Source: Bacillota bacterium (GTDB lineage Bacteria; Bacillota; Sulfobacillia; JAJZYS01; JAJYTV01). From it: DNA of 5,749 nucleotides. The DNA lies in assembly GCA_021786135.1 (NCBI GenBank), contig JAJYNV010000414.1, positions 1 to 5,749 of the forward strand. The letters are read 5' to 3'. Made by a program: the position numbers and the translations under genes. This document shows, piece after piece, positions 1 to 5,749 of this stretch; position 1 is the stretch's first letter, and every line of letters begins with the position of its first letter. The notes beneath the pieces were generated by a model, which did not search any database, was not told the DNA's origin, and saw only the letters and a program-made list of their open reading frames with translations.

Positions 1-876
1 CAAGACGTGTCGACCAGGCGTTCATCATTCATGTGTTGCGCAACCCGGTATACAGAGGCGACCTGGTGATGGAGGTCGGTGGGGAAAGCATATGCGTCGA
101 AGGGGCACATGAGCCGATCGTCAGCCGGGATCTCTGGGAGACATGCAACCAGCTAATGAACAGGAGGAGCGCCGAGAACAAGAAGTCCAGGATCGAGAGC
201 ACCGTCGGGCTCGTTGCCGGCATGGTCTACTGCGCCGACTGCGGGCAGATCCTGTCGCCCACCACGGCCACGAAACGGGTAGGAGATGAGCTGTTTCGCT
301 ACCACTACTACCGGCACGTTCGCCAGCACCGGGACAAGGAGTTGCCTGACGGACGCCTTTGCCGTGCGGCGCATCGGGCCGAACAGGTAGACGCGAACGT
401 CCGAGCCCAACTGACCCGCATTGCCACCTCGCCGGCCGCAAGGCGCCAGCTGCTCCGCCGCCTGGGGGACAGCAAGGAGGCAGAGCAGCTCGAAGCGAGG
501 CAGCGGGAATTCAGTGATCAGATTGCGTCCTTGCGCCGAAAGCAGGAGCGACTCCTGCAGCTCTTCCTCTCGGGGGACTGGGATCGGAGCCGCCTCAACG
601 CGGAGAAGAGAAACCTGGATCGCAGCATCGCGACCCTCGAAGGTGAGCTGAGCGATGTGCAGGGGAAGCTGCGGCTCGCCCGGGTGGGCGTCTTCAGCCT
701 CGATCTGCTCGCGGAGACGTTCGCGGTGGCGGCGGACATGGCGAGCCTATCCTTCAGCGACCAGCAAACGGTCGTGCGCGGGCTCGTCGACCGTGTGGAG
801 ATCCAGGGCGACGGGCGGGTGAAGGTGATCGCCAAGGTGTCCGTGGCCGCACCTGAGGCAACTGCGACGCAGTTTG
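1..876. mobile_element. Right end of a recombinase-bearing element inserted in dpaB (boundary approximate)
   Basis: A serine recombinase gene abuts a gene fragment that reads as the 3' end of dpaB. Recombinase genes commonly sit at one end of the element they move, next to an attachment site, as the skin recombinase does at sigK. The true junction should be where dpaB-like sequence begins, somewhere between about 860 and 897; 876 is a working value. The left end, the cargo and any directionality factor lie outside the window, so size and type (prophage, prophage-like or minimal element) are unknown. Confidence 0.6.
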
Positions 877-902
877 TACACCGTGGCACTGGAGCAGGAT
901 AA
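3..902 (+). CDS. Large serine recombinase (site-specific integrase/excisionase), C-terminal half; 5' end outside window
   Basis: The frame is open to the left edge, so only the last 299 residues are visible; the N-terminal resolvase domain with the catalytic serine must lie upstream. The fragment starts at the end of the Recombinase domain (visible residues about 9-20, IHVLRNPVYRGD, a family hallmark). A zinc ribbon follows at about 70-130: a CxxC pair (YCADCGQ), a YHYYRH stretch and a later GRLC cysteine. Next comes a long charged coiled coil (about 155-225), then the typical C-terminal tail (about 250-281, FSDQQTVVRGLVDRVEI and a beta strand). Such enzymes cut and rejoin DNA at attP/attB through a 5'-phosphoserine link; the coiled coil is known to control direction. 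The gene points at asd, and its last codons and its TAA stop overlap the dpaB fragment in another frame. I infer that it moves the element that splits dpaB. Family assignment is firm; the precise role is inference. Confidence 0.93.
   Translation, partial: RRVDQAFIIHVLRNPVYRGDLVMEVGGESICVEGAHEPIVSRDLWETCNQLMNRRSAENKKSRIESTVGLVAGMVYCADCGQILSPTTATKRVGDELFRYHYYRHVRQHRDKELPDGRLCRAAHRAEQVDANVRAQLTRIATSPAARRQLLRRLGDSKEAEQLEARQREFSDQIASLRRKQERLLQLFLSGDWDRSRLNAEKRNLDRSIATLEGELSDVQGKLRLARVGVFSLDLLAETFAVAADMASLSFSDQQTVVRGLVDRVEIQGDGRVKVIAKVSVAAPEATATQFVHRGTGAG
860..897. other. Probable attachment-site junction (attL/attR) between element and dpaB
   Basis: A perfect inverted repeat, AACTGC-gac-GCAGTT, lies at 860-874, centred on 867. 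The dpaB-like reading frame becomes recognisable just to its right (Tyr codon at 877, then Gln-Asp-Asn-Pro from 895). Serine recombinase sites are imperfect dyads of roughly 40-50 bp around a 2-bp core, so a crossover near 867, or a little further right, would fit. This is inference: the partner att site is not in the window and no core can be proven from one side. Confidence 0.35.
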
Positions 903-903
903 T
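874..903 (+). promoter_or_regulatory. Candidate sigma-A-type promoter for asd-dapG-dapA
   Basis: TTGTAC (874-879), an 18-base spacer and GATAAT (898-903) give three matches in the -35 box and five in the -10 box. Transcription would start near 910, about 120 bases before asd. I recall a vegetative promoter upstream of asd in B. subtilis as well. The growing cell needs asd, dapG and dapA for cell-wall synthesis, and the element would cut them off from the upstream spore promoter, so a local promoter is expected. Weak -35 match; prediction only. Confidence 0.35.
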
Positions 904-1011
904 CCGAATGTCAAACCGAACTCGGTGGCCGCCGATCTGAGCCGGGTTGCCGACACCGTCGTCGCCGCTCTGGAACATCGGCAGCTCCAGCCTCTCCTTA
1001 TCGGACGCTGA
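877..1011 (+). CDS. dpaB: dpaB (spoVFB) 3' fragment: C-terminus of dipicolinate synthase subunit B, split gene
   Basis: Frame 877-1011 encodes 44 residues ending in TGA. It contains QDNPNVKPNS and, near the end, RQLQPLLIGR. From memory, B. subtilis SpoVFB ends with QDDPFKKPNS followed about 20 residues later by HQQLQPILVEN; the spacing between the blocks is the same, and roughly half the residues agree over 36 positions without gaps. DpaA/DpaB make dipicolinic acid in the mother cell from the product of DapA. A full DpaB is about 200 residues, so some three quarters is missing here. No credible start lies in this piece: the only nearby one, GTG at 883, has no good ribosome binding site. The fragment stops 18 bases before asd, the place dpaB has in the Bacillus operon. 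The 5' part should lie beyond the element. Either the gene is rebuilt by excision during sporulation or it is a dead remnant. Confidence 0.72.
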   Translation, partial: YTVALEQDNPNVKPNSVAADLSRVADTVVAALEHRQLQPLLIGR

Positions 1012-1018
1012 CTTGGAC

Positions 1019-1023
1019 GGAGG
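1019..1023 (+). promoter_or_regulatory. Ribosome binding site fixing the TTG start of asd
   Basis: GGAGG lies 6 bases before TTG at 1030. No ATG or GTG in this frame is placed better, and the protein from this TTG begins at the expected distance before the nucleotide-binding glycine loop. Confidence 0.8.
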
Positions 1024-1029
1024 ATCGCC

Positions 1030-2046
1030 TTGCAAAGCGTTAATATCGTGATCGTCGGGGCCGCCGGACTGGTCGGCCAGGAGATTGCCGGGGTTCTCGC
1101 CGAGCACACAAGTGCGTTGCCCGTGGGAGAGATCCGCCTCGTCGCGAGCGACCGGTCGGCAGGACACGAGCTCGTTGCGCTCGGTCGCCGCCTCACCGTC
1201 GAGGCCATTTCCGTCGAGAGTTTCCGCGACATGGACTTCGCGTTCTTCGCCGCTCCCAACGACGTGTCGGCGCATTATGCCCCGATCGCCGCGCAGGCGG
1301 GGGCGGTCGCCATCGACAAGTCGAGCCACTTCCGCATGCAGGGCGGCATCCCCCTGGTCGTGCCCGAGGTGAACTTCGACCACATCGGAGCCGACGACCG
1401 CATCATCGCGAGCCCCAACTGCTCGACCATCCAGCTCGTCATGGCCCTCGGGCCGCTCGATCGCGCGTTCGGGATCACACGGGTCATCGTCAGCACCTAC
1501 CAGTCTGTCTCAGGCAGCGGCCGCGAGGCGCTCGACGGCCTCGAGGCCGAGACGAGGGCGTGGGCGGCGGGAGAGGCGACTGAGCCGAGGGCTTATCGCG
1601 ACCCGATCGCCTTCAACGTGCTGGCGCAGTGCGACGCGTTCCAGTCGGACGGCTTCACCAAGGAAGAACTGAAACTGCGCCAGGAGACGCGCAAGATTCT
1701 GGGCAGGCCCGACCTCCCGCTCGCCGCGACCGCGGTGCGTGTTCCGGTCCGAGTCGGGCACGCGGAAGCGGTCAGCGTGGAGTTCGCGCGCAAGGTGAGT
1801 CCCGAAGAGGCCCGGGAACTTTTGCGAGGCCAGCGCGGGGTGCGCATCGTGGACGATCCGGCGGCGGAGATCTACCCGACGCCGCTCGCGGCGGCCGGCC
1901 AGGATGACGTGCTCGTGGGCAGGATGCGCCAGGATCCCGATCGTGACGATACGCTGCACTTCTTCGTTGTTGCCGACAACCTGCGCAAGGGCGCGGCGAC
2001 CAACGCCGTGCAGATCGCGGAGGCGTTATGGCTGAAAAGGAACTGA
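1030..2046 (+). CDS. asd: Aspartate-semialdehyde dehydrogenase
   Basis: This enzyme reduces L-aspartyl-4-phosphate with NADPH to aspartate-4-semialdehyde, the second step of the aspartate pathway, in the cytoplasm. The 338 residues match the compact Gram-positive/archaeal-like class. Visible motifs: the NADP-binding loop VGAAGLVGQE (residues 9-18), the catalytic cysteine in SPNCSTIQ (Cys131), STYQSVSGSG (155-164), RVPVRVGHAE with the expected catalytic histidine (His244), and DNLRKGAATNAV near the C-terminus (316-327). It starts at TTG, chosen for the GGAGG 6 bases upstream. It follows the dpaB fragment by 18 bases and overlaps dapG by 19, so its translation is likely coupled to dapG. No riboswitch fits in the short space before it. 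All expected catalytic residues are present. Confidence 0.96.
   Translation: MQSVNIVIVGAAGLVGQEIAGVLAEHTSALPVGEIRLVASDRSAGHELVALGRRLTVEAISVESFRDMDFAFFAAPNDVSAHYAPIAAQAGAVAIDKSSHFRMQGGIPLVVPEVNFDHIGADDRIIASPNCSTIQLVMALGPLDRAFGITRVIVSTYQSVSGSGREALDGLEAETRAWAAGEATEPRAYRDPIAFNVLAQCDAFQSDGFTKEELKLRQETRKILGRPDLPLAATAVRVPVRVGHAEAVSVEFARKVSPEEARELLRGQRGVRIVDDPAAEIYPTPLAAAGQDDVLVGRMRQDPDRDDTLHFFVVADNLRKGAATNAVQIAEALWLKRN
2019..2023 (+). promoter_or_regulatory. dapG ribosome binding site inside the end of asd
   Basis: GGAGG lies 4 bases before ATG at 2028, within the last codons of asd. Spacing is short but workable, and the layout supports translational coupling. Confidence 0.6.
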
Positions 2047-3257
2047 TCGTCCAGAAGTTTGGCGGCACCTCCGTCGTGGACTACGAGCATCGCGCGCGGG
2101 TCGCGCAAATCGTGCAGTCCGCCGTGCAGGAGGGCCTGCGCAGTGTCGTCGTCGTATCGGCGCCCGGCAGACTCGGCGATGCCTACGCCACCGACACCCT
2201 GCTGCAGCTGGTGGAAAACGAGGGGGCCAAGGTTCCCGCGCGCGAAACCGATCTCCTTCTGGCTTGCGGCGAGATCATCTCCGCCGTGGTGATGGCTGGA
2301 CATCTGCGCAAAGAGGGCGTGCCCGCCCGTGCGCTGACGGGCCCTCAGGCAGGCATCGAGACGGACGGCCGCTTCGGCGACGCCAAGATCCTGCGGGTGG
2401 ACCCCGGGCCGCTCAGCGCTGTGCTGGACGAGGGGCTGGTGCCTGTGGTGGCCGGCTTCCAGGGCAGGACGCCACAGGGCGAGATCGCGACGCTCGGCCG
2501 CGGCGGGTCGGATACGTCCGCAGCTGCGATCGGTGCGGCCTTGGGCGCAGACTATGTCGACATCTACACGGACGTCGACGGCGTCAAGACGGCTGATCCG
2601 CGCATTGTGCCCGAGGCCAGGACGATCAGTGCCCTCGATTACGATGAACTCTTCCAGATGGCACAGGCTGGCGCCAAGGTTGTGCATCCGCGCGCGGTCG
2701 AGGTGGCCCGCCAGGCCCGTGTGCCCCTGCGCGTCCGCTCGACGGTGGGGGATGAGGCCGGCACCGTCATCGGCGGAGCGCGCCTGCAGGACCTGTGGCA
2801 TGCGCGCAGGCCGGAGAACACCGTCGTCGGCGTCACAGACCGTTCGGATATCGGCGAAGTCATCGTGGCAACACCGAAGGGTAGCGAGCGCACCGCCATC
2901 GAGGCGAAGATCTTTCAGGTTCTGGCCTCGCATGGCATCTCGGCCGACATGATCTCGGTCTCGCCGGGCCGTGTGGCGTTCATCGTCGCGCAGACGCAGC
3001 TTGCCGATGCCGGCCGGCTGGTCGGCGGTCTCGGACTGCCGGTCGAGACGCGGGACGACGTCGCCAAGGTGGCGATCATCGGCTCGGCCATCGCGGGGCT
3101 GCCAGGCGTGATGGCAACCCTGATGGAAGGGCTCCTCGCGGCGGGTGTCGAGATCCTTGAAACGTCGGACTCCCACTCCTCGATCGCTTGTCTTGTCCCC
3201 GAAGGGCGTCGCATCGACGCGGTGCGCACCCTGCACCGCCAGTTCCATCTTTCCTGA
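2028..3257 (+). CDS. dapG: Aspartate kinase, DapG/LysC type with two ACT domains
   Basis: It phosphorylates L-aspartate with ATP to aspartyl-4-phosphate, committing carbon to lysine, diaminopimelate, threonine and methionine. The 409 residues fit the single-function class. The kinase domain (about 5-240) has KFGGTSV (10-16), a Glu-Thr-Asp element (73-75), TLGRGGSDTSA (155-165), YTDVDGV (180-186) and ADPR (189-192). Two ACT regulatory domains follow, about 265-330 and 345-409. The second ends in TSDSHSSIACLV (379-390), which recalls the DSHTT stretch of Bacillus DapG rather than the typical lysine-binding LysC. DapG is inhibited by meso-diaminopimelate, so feedback by that compound is a reasonable guess. 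Position between asd and dapA supports the dapG name over lysC. The ATG overlaps the end of asd by 19 bases. Enzyme identity is firm; the effector is inferred. Confidence 0.95.
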   Translation: MAEKELIVQKFGGTSVVDYEHRARVAQIVQSAVQEGLRSVVVVSAPGRLGDAYATDTLLQLVENEGAKVPARETDLLLACGEIISAVVMAGHLRKEGVPARALTGPQAGIETDGRFGDAKILRVDPGPLSAVLDEGLVPVVAGFQGRTPQGEIATLGRGGSDTSAAAIGAALGADYVDIYTDVDGVKTADPRIVPEARTISALDYDELFQMAQAGAKVVHPRAVEVARQARVPLRVRSTVGDEAGTVIGGARLQDLWHARRPENTVVGVTDRSDIGEVIVATPKGSERTAIEAKIFQVLASHGISADMISVSPGRVAFIVAQTQLADAGRLVGGLGLPVETRDDVAKVAIIGSAIAGLPGVMATLMEGLLAAGVEILETSDSHSSIACLVPEGRRIDAVRTLHRQFHLS

Positions 3258-3281
3258 CCGACTGCGGAAGGAGGCATCAGG

Positions 3282-4163
3282 ATGCCGACAGGAAGGCTCT
3301 TGACGGCCATGGCCACGCCATTCGACCAGGATCTCGCCGTGGATCTCCGTAAGGTGAAGACCCTGGCCCTGCAGCTTGTGGAAGACGCGTCGGACGGCAT
3401 CGTCGTGGCCGGTACGACCGGCGAGTCGCCAACCCTGAGCGAACGTGAGAAGCTCGATCTCTTCACGGCGGTCGTGGATGCGGTCGGCGACAGGGCAGAC
3501 GTCTGGGCGAACACCGGCAACTATGACACGCGAACATCGATCGCGCTCAGCCGCGAGGCCGAGAAGCTGGGCGTCCATGGGGTCATGCTGGTGGTCCCTT
3601 ATTACAACAGGCCGCCGCAGGAAGGGCTTTACCACCACTTCCGCGCCATCGCCGAGGCGATCGAGGTGCCGGCGATGCTCTATAATGTGCCGTCGCGCAC
3701 GGGACAGAACATGACGGCCGATACGGTGCTCCGCCTTCAGGCGGACTGTCCGAACATCGTGGCCGTCAAGGAGGCGTCGGGCAACTTCGAGCAGGCGGCC
3801 GAGATCGTCAAGGGTTCGCGCCAGGACTTTGCGCTCTACTCCGGTGACGACAAGGCGACACTGCCGCTCCTCTCCATCGGCGGCATGGGTGTGGTGTCGG
3901 TGGCGTCGCACCTCGTTGGCGCACGCATCCGGCGCATGATGGATGCATACCTCACAGGCCAGGTGCGGGTGGCACAGGAACTGCACCTTTCGCTCCTGCC
4001 GCTCTTCACCGGGCTCTTCGTCACGTCGAGCCCAATCCCGCTCAAGTGGGCTATGAAGGCGGTGGGACGCGACATCGGCGGCGTCAGGCCGCCTCTTGGC
4101 CCTCCGAGTGCATCCGAGGAGGCGTTCCTGCACAGCCTTCTCCATGATCAGGGCCTCAGGTGA
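3282..4163 (+). CDS. dapA: 4-hydroxy-tetrahydrodipicolinate synthase
   Basis: It condenses pyruvate with aspartate semialdehyde to 4-hydroxy-tetrahydrodipicolinate, feeding diaminopimelate/lysine and, in spores, dipicolinate through DpaA/DpaB. The 293 residues form one (beta/alpha)8 barrel. Seen: GTTGES (44-49) with the proton-relay threonine, PYYNRP with Tyr108, YNVPSRTG with Tyr134 and Arg139, and the Schiff-base lysine in AVKEASGN (Lys163). Relative to the E. coli enzyme (recalled numbering), lysine-site residues His53, His56 and Asn80 are replaced by Glu54, Lys57 and Tyr81, the pattern of lysine-insensitive Gram-positive enzymes. The usual AGTG stretch reads ANTGN (76-80), a small deviation. 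ATG has a near-perfect AAGGAGG (3268-3274) 7 bases upstream. The gap to dapG is 24 bases, so the two are probably cotranscribed. It ends in tandem in-frame stops TGA-TAG. Confidence 0.96.
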   Translation: MPTGRLLTAMATPFDQDLAVDLRKVKTLALQLVEDASDGIVVAGTTGESPTLSEREKLDLFTAVVDAVGDRADVWANTGNYDTRTSIALSREAEKLGVHGVMLVVPYYNRPPQEGLYHHFRAIAEAIEVPAMLYNVPSRTGQNMTADTVLRLQADCPNIVAVKEASGNFEQAAEIVKGSRQDFALYSGDDKATLPLLSIGGMGVVSVASHLVGARIRRMMDAYLTGQVRVAQELHLSLLPLFTGLFVTSSPIPLKWAMKAVGRDIGGVRPPLGPPSASEEAFLHSLLHDQGLR

Positions 4164-4184
4164 TAGCCGACGCGGCAGGTTCGG

Positions 4185-4213
4185 TTGCGGCGGTTGGGTC
4201 CAGCGGCTATACT
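4185..4213 (+). promoter_or_regulatory. Candidate sigma-A-type promoter of rnj
   Basis: TTGCGG (4185-4190), exactly 17 bases, then TATACT (4208-4213). The -10 box matches five of six consensus bases and the -35 keeps TTG. Start would be near 4220, giving a leader of about 180 bases before rnj. It begins 22 bases after the dapA stop, in a gap of 239 bases that is unusually long for this tight operon, which supports a separate promoter. Confidence 0.5.
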
Positions 4214-4304
4214 GAATCCCAGATACTTGTGTACGGACCTGCGCTGAGGGCATGCGAAGCTGCCGCGGGGTCGCCAGGACGTCGGGCGACAAGCCGGGGT
4301 AGCG

Positions 4305-4328
4305 GGGCGCTGATGTGCGCCCTTGTTT
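4305..4328 (+). terminator. Possible intrinsic terminator or attenuator in the rnj leader
   Basis: GGGCGC (4305-4310), a 6-base loop and GCGCCC (4317-4322) form a perfect 6-bp GC stem followed at once by TTGTTT (4323-4328). The T tract is short and broken by a G, so strength is uncertain. It could end dapA readthrough or, because it lies downstream of the candidate promoter, act as an attenuator for rnj. GCGCC at 4317-4321 could instead pair with GGCGC at 4335-4339, which would break the stem. Confidence 0.4.
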
Positions 4329-4349
4329 GCCATAGGCGCTTGCATTGAC

Positions 4350-4367
4350 CGCGCTCTCGGGAGCGCG
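4350..4367 (+). other. Hairpin in the rnj 5' leader
   Basis: CGCGCTC (4350-4356), loop TCGG and GAGCGCG (4361-4367) make a perfect 7-bp stem. No T tract follows, so it is not a terminator. It ends 19 bases before the ribosome binding site of rnj and could protect the mRNA 5' end or affect initiation; both are guesses. Confidence 0.45.
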
Positions 4368-4386
4368 CGTCCAGGCCTGCGCACGT

Positions 4387-4393
4387 GGGAGGT
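4387..4393 (+). promoter_or_regulatory. Ribosome binding site fixing the TTG start of rnj
   Basis: GGGAGGT ends 9 bases before TTG at 4403. The only other in-frame start after the stop at 4346-4348 and before the conserved region is GTG at 4385, which overlaps this site and has none of its own. Confidence 0.75.
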
Positions 4394-4402
4394 AAAATCA
4401 GT

Positions 4403-5749
<1,347 letters not shown>

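Noticed and set aside
915..926. Palindrome ACCGA-ac-TCGGT as attachment core
   Set aside because: It lies within clear dpaB-like coding (Lys-Pro-Asn-Ser-Val), with DpaB similarity on both sides, so the element boundary should be further left.
883..1011. Independent small gene starting at GTG 883
   Set aside because: No good ribosome binding site precedes it, and its sequence reads as the tail of DpaB, so it is better seen as a fragment.
1012..1029. Lysine riboswitch upstream of asd-dapG
   Set aside because: Only 18 bases separate dpaB and asd, and the preceding sequence is coding; no room for the aptamer.
754..1383. Minus-strand frame of 209 residues across the recombinase-asd gap
   Set aside because: It mirrors the recombinase end, the dpaB fragment and asd; the + strand match to DpaB explains the gap better.
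2740..2800. Internal start giving a separate small aspartate kinase subunit, as in Bacillus LysC
   Set aside because: No in-frame ATG or GTG with a ribosome binding site was found here; GTG at 2745 has none upstream and the ATG at 2751 is in the same frame register as neither subunit.
4270..4290. GTCGCC...GGCGAC stem in the rnj leader
   Set aside because: A 6-bp stem with a 9-base loop and no following signal; likely chance in GC-rich sequence.
1872..4292. 806-residue open frame on the minus strand
   Set aside because: It lies opposite dapG, dapA and the end of asd, all with intact motifs. The translation is Arg/His/Asp-rich without family features: a codon-bias shadow in GC-rich DNA.
4350..4367. 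Intrinsic terminator
   Set aside because: The 7-bp stem is followed by GC-rich sequence with no T tract.

Overview
The window is GC-rich and carries the right-hand part of a conserved operon of endospore-forming Bacillota: dpaB (3' fragment), asd, dapG, dapA, rnj. From memory this is the Bacillus subtilis order spoVFA-spoVFB-asd-dapG-dapA-rnjB. The gene order, the Gram-positive-type enzymes, strong AGGAGG-like ribosome binding sites, two TTG starts and the spore-specific dpaB remnant together suggest a high-GC spore-forming Firmicute. I cannot name the genus from the sequence.

Left part (1-902): the C-terminal half of a large serine recombinase, open at the left edge. It shows the end of the recombinase domain, a zinc ribbon, a coiled coil and the usual C-terminal tail. 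Its coding sequence runs, in a different reading frame, into what I read as the last ~45 codons of dpaB (spoVFB), the dipicolinate synthase flavoprotein subunit (about 877-1011). The gap between the recombinase and asd is therefore not empty. It holds the downstream piece of a sporulation gene that appears to be split by a recombinase-bearing element. This resembles the sporulation-excised elements of Bacillus and its relatives (skin in sigK, SPbeta in spsM, and a spoVFB-interrupting element I recall from Geobacillus). It is the most interesting feature of the window.

Middle (1012-4163): asd, dapG and dapA are packed on the + strand with gaps of 18 and 24 bases around a 19-base overlap. They convert aspartate to 4-hydroxy-tetrahydrodipicolinate, the branch point to diaminopimelate/lysine in growing cells and to dipicolinic acid in the mother cell. 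A possible sigma-A promoter inside the dpaB fragment (874-903) could keep these genes on while the upstream operon is cut off by the element.

Right part (4164-5749): a 239-base leader holds a good promoter candidate, a hairpin followed by a T-rich tract, and a second hairpin just before the ribosome binding site. It precedes rnj, encoding ribonuclease J, which is open at the right edge (449 residues visible). No tRNA, rRNA, CRISPR array or insertion sequence ends were seen.
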